A stretch of 64,000 bases of DNA from Paenibacillus guangzhouensis (GCF_009363075.1 NZ_CP045293.1:2294001-2358000), one strand, 5' to 3'; positions 54,276 through 63,560 are shown, numbered from the stretch's first letter. Notes: generated from the sequence alone by a model not told the origin. Numbers and translations: made by a program.

Positions 54276-55319
54276 TCAACTCCGATCTACGTGTGCAAGA
54301 GATAGTAGAATTAGAGTTAGCCCTTGACCATATAGAGTCGGGATGCATGGAATTTCTTCATAAGCCGCGATGCTCGACATGACTGGCGTTCCTCCGGATA
54401 CCCCGAGTACTGTTCCGTCAGGAGCAATCCGCTCAATCACGCCATGCAATGTCAGATCGATCGCTTCCTTGTAAGAGTCATCCAGCCAGCCCATACGCAT
54501 ACCGGCTAACCATCCCGCCGCAATGCCAGCGCTCCCAGATGTCTCCGCATAAAATTCAGGTTGGTCCATAACCGTGCTCCACAAGCCATCTTTCCGCTGG
54601 TAGTGTCTCAGACCTGCTGCAAGCTGTTGGTATCGTTCTATAATCTCATCCGAGAAAGGTGTTGTAGAACCAATCTCCTCCGCAATCCATGGACTTGCGA
54701 GGATGACCCATGCATTCGCGCGTGTCCACCTTGCAGCGGACATGTGATGCTGCTCCTCACAATTCCAACCGTGAAACATCACTCCTGATGATGGATCCTG
54801 CAGCAATCGTAAATGGGTAAGCAATTGAAATTCCGCTTCGATCGCGTATTTGCGATCCCCGGTTCGCTTCGCAAGTCTTGCCAGAAAGAGTACAGCCATA
54901 AATAAGGTATCCGCCCATACTTGTTCGGAAAACTGAACCTGTTCCGTGACCGTATGCTCAAAAGCGCCTTCCCGGGTCCGCGGTGCTTCCAACAGCATCC
55001 AATCCCCGATGCTAATCGCAGTATCCAGGTACCAACGTTCGCCGCTCACGCGATGCAACTCCGGATATATAGTATACGGAGCCATCGAATTGATCACATG
55101 CATCTGCTCGCTGAGGTGCTTATTACGCGCCGTCCATTGGAGCAAATATGTGACAGCTTCACGATTATTCATCAATTGACCGTATGCCAAGATCGAAATA
55201 ACGCCGACGCCCGGTACCCAATCCCAGCTGTCCATATCCATTCCCCAGTCGTTCGCCGTCTCATCGATCATGCGGTGATAGACTCGCTTCGCAATACTTG
55301 CTACATCATCCATCTTCAT
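54276..55319 (-). CDS. GH105-type unsaturated uronyl (rhamnogalacturonyl) hydrolase
   Basis: 347 residues, no signal peptide, (alpha/alpha)6-barrel type. WGMDMDSWDWVPGVGVISILA near the N-terminus and VWADTLFMAVLFLARL with putative catalytic D137 match YteR/YesR of B. subtilis, which hydrolyse the unsaturated galacturonyl residue left by rhamnogalacturonan lyases. The usual GRGNGW block is changed to TRANAW, so substrate preference may differ. The start is ATG 55319, with GGGAGAGG upstream. Divergent from the AraC gene at 55525 and cotranscribed with the deacetylase gene. Confidence 0.88.
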   Translation of the reverse strand: MKMDDVASIAKRVYHRMIDETANDWGMDMDSWDWVPGVGVISILAYGQLMNNREAVTYLLQWTARNKHLSEQMHVINSMAPYTIYPELHRVSGERWYLDTAISIGDWMLLEAPRTREGAFEHTVTEQVQFSEQVWADTLFMAVLFLARLAKRTGDRKYAIEAEFQLLTHLRLLQDPSSGVMFHGWNCEEQHHMSAARWTRANAWVILASPWIAEEIGSTTPFSDEIIERYQQLAAGLRHYQRKDGLWSTVMDQPEFYAETSGSAGIAAGWLAGMRMGWLDDSYKEAIDLTLHGVIERIAPDGTVLGVSGGTPVMSSIAAYEEIPCIPTLYGQGLTLILLSLAHVDRS

Positions 55320-55524
55320 CGTCCTCTCCCAGATCAAGATTTATTCCTTATGTTATTCCCATGCCAAATGTTCTATTGTAAATGTAATGGATAAATACCC
55401 TCTATACTTGGGCTTATGTTCAGTTTTTATGGGGATTTTTCCAAAAATACAAAAGACCATTGGGTTCGCTCATGGTAAAATGAACATACTGCTATCATTT
55501 CTTAAGGAACAGGAGACCGCGATC

Positions 55525-56403
55525 ATGCATTCAAGTTCTATCTCTCTCAACTACCAAGTCGACGATATAACGAATCGATATCTAGATAATTTCCCGGTTC
55601 TTTGTTTCTTCCGTGATGGAATCATCGGCCAGCATAAGATCCATGCGCATCGGGGATACGAGTTCTATTATTGCCTGGAAGGGGAAGGCAAGCTGCTCGT
55701 TGCCGATCGCATGTACGCGTTAGTGCCAGGTACCCTGGCCATCATCAACCCGTATGTTCTGCATTTGCCATCCGTGATCGGAACGAAGCCCCTGCACCGC
55801 GTGATCCTCTCGCTTGACGAGCGGTATATGCAGGCTTTCAACAATTCCCCTGGTATGGATCTTTGTATGCGTAGGCTGCTGTCCGAACCACAGCCCTTCT
55901 GGCGACTATCTACCGAGACCATGGCAATTATACGAAATCTATTACAGCGGCTTGTGAGGGTAATGACCGATAAACCAGTCTATTATGAGGCATCAATGCA
56001 CCATCTGCTAGCCGAATTGTTCGTCACGCTGGCAAGGGAGCCTTTTGATCCCATGGAGTCAGACAACCAAGTGAATGAAACCTCTCATCTCGCAGAGCGC
56101 ATTATGCGTTATTTGACCGCGCATTACGCCGACACGATCGAAGTCAGTCGGTTGCATGAACGGTTCAATGTCTCTCGGTCGCATATGTACGATCATTTCA
56201 AACAGGCGACCGGCCACTCCTTGAACCGCTATTTGACGATTTATCGAATCAATCAAGCCAAAAGGCTCCTTATAGATACCCCGCTATCAGTCACAGAGAT
56301 CGCTTCCGCGGTCGGCTATGGCGATCTCTCGCATTTCTTCCATACGTTCAAATCAGAAACGGGCATTACACCAAACGTTTTCCGTAAACAAACCGGGAAC
56401 TGA
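55525..56403 (+). CDS. AraC-family regulator with cupin sensor domain
   Basis: 292 residues. An N-terminal cupin-like AraC-binding domain (about 30-120; IHAHRGYEFYYCLEGEGKLLVADRMYALVPGTLAIINP in parts) and a C-terminal double helix-turn-helix (about 185-285; IEVSRLHERFNVSRSHMYDHFKQATG, SVTEIASAVGYGDLSHFFHTFKSETGITPNVFRK in parts). The start is ATG 55525 with AGGAG 9 bases upstream; the 46-residue upstream extension has no conserved features. Divergent from the GH105-deacetylase operon, its likely target. Confidence 0.9.
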   Translation: MHSSSISLNYQVDDITNRYLDNFPVLCFFRDGIIGQHKIHAHRGYEFYYCLEGEGKLLVADRMYALVPGTLAIINPYVLHLPSVIGTKPLHRVILSLDERYMQAFNNSPGMDLCMRRLLSEPQPFWRLSTETMAIIRNLLQRLVRVMTDKPVYYEASMHHLLAELFVTLAREPFDPMESDNQVNETSHLAERIMRYLTAHYADTIEVSRLHERFNVSRSHMYDHFKQATGHSLNRYLTIYRINQAKRLLIDTPLSVTEIASAVGYGDLSHFFHTFKSETGITPNVFRKQTGN

Positions 56404-56426
56404 AACAATGAATCCTAACGAAGCCT

Positions 56427-57227
56427 TTATTTCGGTAGCTTGGCCTCTGCAGCATATATGGCACTCCGAATGATCGTTTCCCATTCGTTTATTTTATTCT
56501 GTGATACATGAATTTGACTAAGAACACCAACGATTGATCGCAATTCTGCAGCTGTCTTCACGGCATCCCCTTGCTTGACAGCTGCTTTATAACGTTTGTC
56601 AGCCGCTATTCGTTGTTTATTGAACTCTATTATTTTTTTGCTCTCAGTTGTAATTTGTTTTTTTAGCGTTTGCACCGGTACTAAAATATCTTTTACTATT
56701 TTGGTTTTTTCGGAAGCGTGCTTCTTCGCAGTTGTTAGAGCATCTTTTTTCAACTTGATCTCCTGTCTTGCAGCAAGAACAGAAGCCTTCATACGATTCC
56801 GCTTGAGTTCAAACAGAAGAACAGATTTATGATCTTTACGTTTCCTAGCTTCTGTTACTTTCTTGCCAATGTCCTTGTATTCCGCAAGCAAAGGTGAGAA
56901 TTTTTTCTGACTCTTGTCTGCTTCCGTTTTCAATCTGTCGAGTTTCACCTTGTCTATGAGCTGTACTTGAATATTGATTTCTTTTAGCTTCTCATTGTTT
57001 TGCTTGCGCAGGGCCTGAATTTGCTCTTTCTCCTGTTTGTTCGTTAATTCTAACGCGGAAAAGTTGTCATGCAATTGATCAATGCTTGTTAACGCACTAT
57101 CCCACACAGGATCTGCTGCTCCTGCAATGGGTGGTCTAATCAGGAACAGCAAGAAACACACAATTAGAACCACAGGACCGATCTTATATCGGTTGGACGC
57201 TCTTCTTCTTTGCAACAAATCAATCAT
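56427..57227 (-). CDS. exported coiled-coil protein of unknown function
   Basis: 266 residues. A basic N-terminus is followed by a hydrophobic helix (about 17-36, VVLIVCFLLFLIRPPIAGAA), a signal peptide or anchor. The rest is almost wholly charged and helical with heptad-like Lys/Glu/Leu patterns (about 55-245), very Lys-rich. This resembles the long coiled coils of wall-associated proteins but has no enzymatic domain. AAGGGAG directly abuts the ATG at 57227, which is too close; the TTG at 57218 has the proper 9-base spacing and may be the real start. I cannot assign a function. Confidence 0.65.
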   Translation of the reverse strand: MIDLLQRRRASNRYKIGPVVLIVCFLLFLIRPPIAGAADPVWDSALTSIDQLHDNFSALELTNKQEKEQIQALRKQNNEKLKEINIQVQLIDKVKLDRLKTEADKSQKKFSPLLAEYKDIGKKVTEARKRKDHKSVLLFELKRNRMKASVLAARQEIKLKKDALTTAKKHASEKTKIVKDILVPVQTLKKQITTESKKIIEFNKQRIAADKRYKAAVKQGDAVKTAAELRSIVGVLSQIHVSQNKINEWETIIRSAIYAAEAKLPK

Positions 57228-57261
57228 CTCCCTTATCGAATATGATCTTCAAAAGAAGCGC

Positions 57262-57310
57262 AAAAAAGCACCCCACAAGAAAGGCTTGATAGCCAATCCT
57301 GCGAGGTGCT
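57262..57310 (-). terminator. strong intrinsic terminator of glycosidase gene 2
   Basis: On the minus strand a 14-bp stem AGCACCUCGCAGGA/UCUUGUGGGGUGCU with a further 4-bp GGCU/AGCC stem inside (57267-57310) is followed by six U. It ends transcripts from the 57445 gene and lies just upstream of the coiled-coil gene, which therefore needs its own promoter, or is reached by read-through. Confidence 0.85.
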
Positions 57311-57444
57311 TCTCCCGCACTCTTTCAACTTGAGAATAGTATATAGTCGATGAGATAGAATGTCAACCAACTTTTGGAACATGCGTTCTTGTGTCATTTA
57401 CCGACAATCCTGTTATCTAAAGTTATCCCCAAACTGGACTGTTA

Positions 57445-60400
57445 TCATTTACTTACTGTGATAACCGTCTTCTCACTGGATGTTGTTCCAGCATCATTTA
57501 CAAGTTCACAACGATATTCATACGTTCCTATCTGTTTGCCATGAATGTCTGTAGTGGCTGATTGCGCGTTCGGCGTGTGATCATTAAGTATCTGTGTATC
57601 GATAAGTATCCCATTCTCATACAATCGATACACCGTACCATTGGTTCCCCACCACATATTCATGCTGACTTTATAGCTGCCATCGCCATCCCAGTTATCA
57701 TGAGAGAGAACCGGTTGTGCGGGTTCTGCTTGTGTGACGGTTACCGTATACACGTTGCTTCTTGTTGAACCTGCGGCATTCGAGAGCTCTGCGACGTAAC
57801 GGTAGGTACCGTTTTTACGATTCGATATCGATGTAACGGCGGTCTGGGCAAGCGGTGAATGATCTGTGAGGGATTGCGTATCGATGAGGACATCATTCTC
57901 ATAGAGCCGATACGTGCTGCCATTATCCCCCCACCACATATTCATCGTGATCGTATACGTCCCGTCTTGGATTCCCGAGTCGTACCCATTATCGCCCGAT
58001 AGGACAGGATGGCCGGGGATACGATCAGGATCGGGCTTCGATGCGGGCTTCACTGTCAATTGCCCATATCCCTCGCTGCTTAAGAAGTATGCCGTATCCT
58101 TCGGACTATAGAAGACTGTGATTGTGTAGATGGTCTCCTGATCCATATTGTTCTTTGTCTCAATCTTGTAAGGCAACGCAGCAACCCCATCCGTATCAGT
58201 TACCGCGTATCCAATCGGCTCACCGCCGTACACAGCATAAGATACGCTTGCTCCAGAAATGGCTCGACCCTGCTTATCATGCAGCGTCGACTTCAGGGAC
58301 ACGATATCGTTGCTATGCCCCTCTGCATTAGACAACTCTAGTACGGTGCTATGATAAAGCTTGAACGACAATTTCTGCTCGCTGAGCTTACCTCCCGGAT
58401 CTCCTGCTTGCACAGTTAAGGTGTGGATGCCATTGGCTGTAATCGGCGTTCCAGATGTCCATGCTTCCCCATCCAACCAGATCCGTGGTGTCAAGATTTC
58501 ACCATTTGCCGTCTCCGCCTTCACGACCGGAGCGACCTGATCGACATAGCTCTCTCCTTCCGCAACGCCTTGAATGGTAATCACGGGGGAGTATGGGTCT
58601 TGAACCCATTGCGCCGTTCTGAATTTTTTGGCATCCTTCACTTCGCCAATCCCGGATCCCCATTCGATATACCCTTTCCGCCCCAAGCCATCATTATCGT
58701 TCACAAGAAAAGACAGGCTTATCGCCTCGTTCGCGTCCGGTCTGATCGGAGTCAGCTCAGACCAGGGAAGCGCAAGTTCATAGAGCGTTTCCTTCCGCGC
58801 TTCATCTCTCTTCACCTGTAAGGACCCCTTCGTTATGATCCCCTTGGCACTGGTATCGGCTGACAACCAACGATAGATTTGCGGACCTTGGGGGGTATCA
58901 GATATGCCGATTTCATACCAACCCAAATTCTCACCAGGTATGCCATTCATCAAGGCGAACTGAATGCTATCATTCTTCCAGATTTCTTCCCCGCTTGCAG
59001 GCGTGGAATGAACATCATCTTTCACTTTCGCCGTCAAATAAAACGCATCTTGATCCCAATTGGCCCATATGCTGCCGTCCAAATCGGATGATCCAGCATA
59101 ATTCTGCATCTTGATCGTTCCCCTCGACAACGAAACGAGCGGAGGTATCGCCATGATATTCGGGTCCGCCACACCGTCTATTTGCACGGTACTTCGAATC
59201 AATGGATTGAAGTCCAGCATGCCTTCATATTTATAGCTCTCTTTCCCATCGATAGATACCGTCGCTTGGGCCGGGTAACTGACACCATATTCAAATCCGC
59301 TCAACGGGATATCGAACGTCTCCAACGTATTCGGCGGGATCGCCTTATTCAAAGCCTCAGTTCCCGATTGCGTACCGAACTTCCAATCGACGTTACGAAC
59401 AGAAAGTCCTTCCGTCTTGGAGCGATTTCGAATTTGTAATCGCAGTGCTTCGGTTTTCTTATTCATATCATGAATAACGGGGACAACCTTGGCGTCGTAC
59501 GCTGAAGATGTTCGAACGGCATGTTGTAGCTTTCCGATCTGTTCACCATTTGCCGTCAAATCCGCCGTGACATAACGTTCTCCGATCTGCCCCCTTCCCG
59601 GTAAGGTAATCGATAAAGACGTCTTCTGACCAGATGCGGCGAACAGTGGATATACGGAATTTTCCACTTGTACAGATACATCAATCGGTGTGTCCATAAT
59701 ATTATCTGTCTCAACCTTCATCGTGACGGGTTCACCAGCGATGGCCTCTTCTGCAACAAGTGTAAAGGTTGAATCGACTGCAATGCCTTCGATCTCGCTC
59801 TTCACGTAAATCGGCTCGCCGGTTAGAGTCATATACACTTTGCCATGTAGCGGGGTGAAGGTGTCGGTATTCCCCATCATATCCGTGATTTGAATCGGAT
59901 TATTGGTAAGAATAGCCGCCTGTACAGGCGTGTTCGCCCAGACAACGCGCAGGTTCTGGCCATTTTTATGGAATTGATAGCTTGAAATACCTGTACCGAA
60001 CGAATCCTGCTGTATAAATTGCGCACCGATGAGCTCTCGCGTCATGCCTGCATAGGCCGCATAGCTTGGTTTTGGCGTAAACGCTCCCTTCGGATCATTC
60101 GAATTCCGCAGGATGCCAAAATTATTCTCATGATAGCTTGGATCCATGCCATCGTTCATGAGGTCATACCAGAACACTTTTTCGACGCCTTCCGCTAGAG
60201 CCAAGACATGTGTGCGCACGAGATAGTCTGCTTGTGTTTTTTCGCTGATGCCGATGCCTCCAATCGACGTTGGCCATCCAACCTCCGTGAACCAGATCGG
60301 TTTGAGCTGCCCCTGATTGTATTGACGAATCAAGTTCTTCGTACTTCGCACGTTATCTACTATGCCCTCAGGAGGCCGCTGGCTCTGGTAGGGATGAATG

Positions 60401-62400
60401 GAGATGGCATCCATATACTGAAGTCCCCCAAGCTTGAATACCTCTTCCATCCACCCGAGTGGCGTACCCGCCGTTGCCATGCCCACCACTGTAACATCGG
60501 GTCTCGCAGCTTTTATCGTCTCATAGGTCTTCTTCAGCAGTTGGTAATAGTACTCCGGTCGAGAATCCGCGGGACCGTTGCCACGATCTCCGAACCCGCC
60601 ATTGAATTCGTTGTAGACTTCAACCCAAGGAATCTGATCTCCATACAGGTTCAATAAGGCTTTTCCGTAGTTGGCAAATCCTTGACGGCCTTGATCCGTA
60701 TAAGGCGTGCTGTTCTGATCATAGAATGGATTGGTATAGTCAAGGATAATGAACGGCTTAAGTCCATCTTGCTGTGTGCGTTGCATGTAAGCATCGCGAT
60801 TCGAAGGCTTGCGGTATTTACCTATCTCGTACTCAACGGCATCCCATGGAATCTCGTCGCGAAAGTTTTTGACGCCTGCTCGGTTCAGCAGTTCGCTTAA
60901 CTCGGGTGTCCACCCTTGTGGTGTCTCCCATGCTAAGTGCGTCGACATGCCAAACGGTGAACTCGCCACAGTAGATGAGGCAGCACTAGAAAGACGAGCC
61001 AAGGTAACCTCTGAATTTTTGATGAGCTGTCCATTCTTCTTCGCTTCTATCCGTAATGAATAATAGCCGAATTGTTGTAAAGGGATAGACAATTTCAGTT
61101 GTCCACTCTGCACCCCACCCGTGCCAGCCAATACCTTATGATCCAGATGATCATACACACTCCAGCTTACTGAATCACCTTGCGTAGCGATGTCAAAGGC
61201 TACAGGCTCATTTTCCAAGAAAATATTGCCCATTCGCGTCTGTTGAATCGATAAATCGGGGAATGGCGCTGTTAACACAACGTTGTCCAGACGGATTTCA
61301 CCGATGGATTTACCACCGTTCAATCCGGACTTCTCTAATAAGAATTCCATTTGCTGCGCAGGGCCGTGCCATTTGCCATCATTCGCTCCACCGAAATACA
61401 GGTAATTTTGTCCGCCGTCCAATTTATATATTTCGATCTTCTGCCAATTTGTTGTTGGTGATAGGGTGATTTTCTGCTGATGCACCTGTCCTGTCGCATC
61501 TTTTAATCGCAGGGAAATCGAGGTCGCATCCGCCGTTTTAATCCAAAATGCAATTTTTTGGATATCAATAGGTGAGAAACTTTTGCCTAGTGAAATATAC
61601 TTGCCGCCAGCGCTGAAGTCCCCTCGCAGCTTGCCGGCATATAGTCCCGATTTGGGCTCCATCGTATCTCGCACATATTGACCGCTTGCGCCTGGAAAAT
61701 CGGTTCCTAGACCCATTCGCCATAGATCGAAAGCCTTCTCGAAAGTTCCGATCTCGGCATCCCATAGCGGATCTTGCTGCGGAGCTATAGCAGATACGGC
61801 GTCAATCCACACATCCCCGCTCGTTTTACCACCAATTAACCCGGCTTTCTCCAGCAGAATACCGATGCCTTTTGCAGGACCATGCCACACGCCATCGTTA
61901 GCTCCATTGAAATGAAGATAATTCGTACCACCGTTGAATTGAGCGATTTCGATCTTCTGCCAATTCGCGATTGATGTTATGGCAATTTTCTGCTGATGCA
62001 CCTGTCCCGTTGCGTCCGTCACGCGAAGGACGATCGCGGAGGCATCGGCTGATTTTACCCAAAACTCGAGCTTCTGCATATCGATCGAACTAAAATTTTT
62101 ACCGATCCCAACATATTTCCCACCGACGTTAAAATCCCCATGCAGCTTACCGGCGTAAGTTCCTGATTTCGATACCGACGAATCCCGTACGAATTCGCCT
62201 ACCGCTCCAGGAAACTCAGTACCCAAGCTGAAATTCCACACCTCTTCGTCGCTCTCGAAATCACCAATGGGCGTGTCGTGCAACGATTCCACTGCATACG
62301 CTGTATAATTTTCACTGATCAGAAGTCCGTTCATTGGCCAAGCACAGAGAAGTAGAACCAACATGAAGCATATCATCCGCTTTTTCAATCCCAATCCCAT
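57445..62400 (-). CDS. secreted multidomain clan GH-A glycoside hydrolase (paralogue 2)
   Basis: About 1651 residues from ATG 62400. The frame extends to 62496 but overlaps the upstream gene; GGGAGG is only 2 bases from this ATG, so the TTG at 62394 is an alternative. Signal peptide about 1-36. Two tandem 172-residue carbohydrate-binding-like modules (about 43-206, 215-378). A beta domain (390-470). TIM barrel (about 480-810) with acid/base E598 in EVYNEFNG and nucleophile E706 in IWFTEVGWP. Then a CBM9-type domain (WKNDSIQFALMNG, LVNDNDGLGRKGYIEWG), an invasin-like Ig domain (VSLKSTLHDKQGRAISGASV in part) and two chitinase-A-type Ig repeats. The catalytic core and C-terminal half match the 40636-45291 protein; the N-terminal modules do not. 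Confidence 0.85.
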   Translation of the reverse strand: MGLGLKKRMICFMLVLLLCAWPMNGLLISENYTAYAVESLHDTPIGDFESDEEVWNFSLGTEFPGAVGEFVRDSSVSKSGTYAGKLHGDFNVGGKYVGIGKNFSSIDMQKLEFWVKSADASAIVLRVTDATGQVHQQKIAITSIANWQKIEIAQFNGGTNYLHFNGANDGVWHGPAKGIGILLEKAGLIGGKTSGDVWIDAVSAIAPQQDPLWDAEIGTFEKAFDLWRMGLGTDFPGASGQYVRDTMEPKSGLYAGKLRGDFSAGGKYISLGKSFSPIDIQKIAFWIKTADATSISLRLKDATGQVHQQKITLSPTTNWQKIEIYKLDGGQNYLYFGGANDGKWHGPAQQMEFLLEKSGLNGGKSIGEIRLDNVVLTAPFPDLSIQQTRMGNIFLENEPVAFDIATQGDSVSWSVYDHLDHKVLAGTGGVQSGQLKLSIPLQQFGYYSLRIEAKKNGQLIKNSEVTLARLSSAASSTVASSPFGMSTHLAWETPQGWTPELSELLNRAGVKNFRDEIPWDAVEYEIGKYRKPSNRDAYMQRTQQDGLKPFIILDYTNPFYDQNSTPYTDQGRQGFANYGKALLNLYGDQIPWVEVYNEFNGGFGDRGNGPADSRPEYYYQLLKKTYETIKAARPDVTVVGMATAGTPLGWMEEVFKLGGLQYMDAISIHPYQSQRPPEGIVDNVRSTKNLIRQYNQGQLKPIWFTEVGWPTSIGGIGISEKTQADYLVRTHVLALAEGVEKVFWYDLMNDGMDPSYHENNFGILRNSNDPKGAFTPKPSYAAYAGMTRELIGAQFIQQDSFGTGISSYQFHKNGQNLRVVWANTPVQAAILTNNPIQITDMMGNTDTFTPLHGKVYMTLTGEPIYVKSEIEGIAVDSTFTLVAEEAIAGEPVTMKVETDNIMDTPIDVSVQVENSVYPLFAASGQKTSLSITLPGRGQIGERYVTADLTANGEQIGKLQHAVRTSSAYDAKVVPVIHDMNKKTEALRLQIRNRSKTEGLSVRNVDWKFGTQSGTEALNKAIPPNTLETFDIPLSGFEYGVSYPAQATVSIDGKESYKYEGMLDFNPLIRSTVQIDGVADPNIMAIPPLVSLSRGTIKMQNYAGSSDLDGSIWANWDQDAFYLTAKVKDDVHSTPASGEEIWKNDSIQFALMNGIPGENLGWYEIGISDTPQGPQIYRWLSADTSAKGIITKGSLQVKRDEARKETLYELALPWSELTPIRPDANEAISLSFLVNDNDGLGRKGYIEWGSGIGEVKDAKKFRTAQWVQDPYSPVITIQGVAEGESYVDQVAPVVKAETANGEILTPRIWLDGEAWTSGTPITANGIHTLTVQAGDPGGKLSEQKLSFKLYHSTVLELSNAEGHSNDIVSLKSTLHDKQGRAISGASVSYAVYGGEPIGYAVTDTDGVAALPYKIETKNNMDQETIYTITVFYSPKDTAYFLSSEGYGQLTVKPASKPDPDRIPGHPVLSGDNGYDSGIQDGTYTITMNMWWGDNGSTYRLYENDVLIDTQSLTDHSPLAQTAVTSISNRKNGTYRYVAELSNAAGSTRSNVYTVTVTQAEPAQPVLSHDNWDGDGSYKVSMNMWWGTNGTVYRLYENGILIDTQILNDHTPNAQSATTDIHGKQIGTYEYRCELVNDAGTTSSEKTVITVSK
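61245..62274 (-). repeat. tandem duplication of a carbohydrate-binding-like module within glycosidase gene 2
   Basis: Two units of about 516 bp (62274-61759 and 61758-61245) encode 172-residue modules that align end to end without gaps: TPIGDFESDEEVWNFSLGTE against AEIGTFEKAFDLWRMGLGTD at their starts, and GANDGVWHGPAKG against GANDGKWHGPAQQ near their ends. Confidence 0.85.
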
Positions 62401-62445
62401 AACCTCCCGTATCGATCCAATTTCATACCTATTCAACACCACAAA

Positions 62446-62459
62446 AGTAAGCGTTTTCA
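62446..62459 (-). promoter_or_regulatory. cre-like (CcpA) site upstream of glycosidase gene 2
   Basis: AGTAAGCGTTTTCA matches TGWAANCGNTNWCA at 13 of 14 positions. It lies 46-59 bp upstream of the ATG at 62400, overlaps the stop of the PL22-like gene, and covers a possible -35 TTGAAA on the minus strand. The paralogous gene also has a cre-like site upstream. Confidence 0.6.
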
Positions 62460-63560
62460 ATATGTGCATTCTCGAATATCCATAATGCCAACCCACAGCA
62501 CGTCATCCGAATCGGAAAAGGTAAAGGTGATCTTGCGACTGTCTGGACTGAACGATGGGTGCGGATGTCCCGGGTGGGTCCCGCGGCAAGGCAGCTCGCA
62601 CAGCAGCTTAGCGCGTGTCGTCTCCGTATCGATCAACACGATCTTCGACACACCGGGCTCTTGGGTGTCGCAGGCTGCGTACCGGCCGTCCGGACTAACG
62701 CCGACATGCCAGTACCTGTAATCGCCATTGATGAATTCTTGGTGCACGCCTTCCCGATCCACGAATAACAAACCTGACGGTTGATCCGGACTATGCGGAT
62801 ATTTCACGAAGTATAATCCGCTGCCATCGTATGCCCATATTTCGTGCCCCACGTACTCGACAAGCTGTCCGTACTTATCCTTTTTTTGCAGAAAAATATT
62901 CCGAGTTGTTCCACTGCGCATATCTATAGTCCATAAACGGTCCGAGATTTGCTCTGTTGCACCCTCATGCGAGTAGAATAGCAGCTCAGGGTTCACGGGG
63001 TTAATCATAGCATGATTCGCAATGGGGTAGGGTTCGTCGAAAATGGGACGTACCGCTTCACGAACTTCCCCTGTCACCGTATGAATGGTGCCGATCACCC
63101 AACATATTTCTCCTGATACGCATTCAGCTGAATCGTCTGGCGGATTATACTCCTGCCAATAGACACCTAGCACCCTGCCGTCATTCGTGATGGATAGCGG
63201 ACCCATCAACGTGCAATGGGACGAGAGCCGACAAATCGTTCGCCGTTCACCACTCCAAACATCAATGGCATACAACTCATTCTTGTCGAACAAATATAAG
63301 ATATCCTCGCAAGACACGACGCCGCGCCCCCAAGTCAATCCTTCCTCCAGCACCTCGGTATCACCGGTCTCCGAATCGACGCGCACCACGTTTCCCACCC
63401 CTGTTGTCGGATCAATCTCCGTGTGCACGATCAGATGCCGACTATCCGATAACCAGGTCATTGCCGTCATATAATGATGTGCCGTATCGCGACCTTCGCA
63501 GCCGATCGCAAGGATCGGCAGTCCTGTCGTTTGATCTGTAAAGGATTTTCTCGTGAGCAT
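62457..63560 (-). CDS. oligogalacturonate-lyase-like (PL22-type) beta-propeller protein
   Basis: 367 residues, no signal peptide, repeated WD/PD40-like blades (LSDSRHLIVHTE, YVGHEIWAYDGSGLYFVKYP, HVGVSPDGRYAACD, HPSFSPDSRKITFTF). ANHAMINPVNPELLFYSHEG and the HPHPSFSPD block are what I know from oligogalacturonate lyases. Histidines H285, H332 and H334 are placed like the manganese ligands of PL22 enzymes. Such enzymes degrade short (di-/tri-) galacturonate in the cytoplasm. AGGAGGGAG precedes the ATG. It is followed by the secreted glycosidase gene and preceded by a binding-protein gene. Confidence 0.85.
   Translation of the reverse strand: MLTRKSFTDQTTGLPILAIGCEGRDTAHHYMTAMTWLSDSRHLIVHTEIDPTTGVGNVVRVDSETGDTEVLEEGLTWGRGVVSCEDILYLFDKNELYAIDVWSGERRTICRLSSHCTLMGPLSITNDGRVLGVYWQEYNPPDDSAECVSGEICWVIGTIHTVTGEVREAVRPIFDEPYPIANHAMINPVNPELLFYSHEGATEQISDRLWTIDMRSGTTRNIFLQKKDKYGQLVEYVGHEIWAYDGSGLYFVKYPHSPDQPSGLLFVDREGVHQEFINGDYRYWHVGVSPDGRYAACDTQEPGVSKIVLIDTETTRAKLLCELPCRGTHPGHPHPSFSPDSRKITFTFSDSDDVLWVGIMDIRECTY

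Noticed and set aside
54921-55394. 157-codon plus-strand frame opposite the GH105 gene
   Set aside because: Antisense to a conserved gene; composition typical of a shadow frame.
57262-57330. Riboswitch (c-di-AMP/ydaO-like) upstream of the coiled-coil gene
   Set aside because: The structure is explained completely by a single long terminator hairpin; no conserved aptamer sequence was found.
60208-60657. 149-codon plus-strand frame inside glycosidase gene 2
   Set aside because: Antisense to the catalytic domain; no ribosome-binding site or family resemblance.
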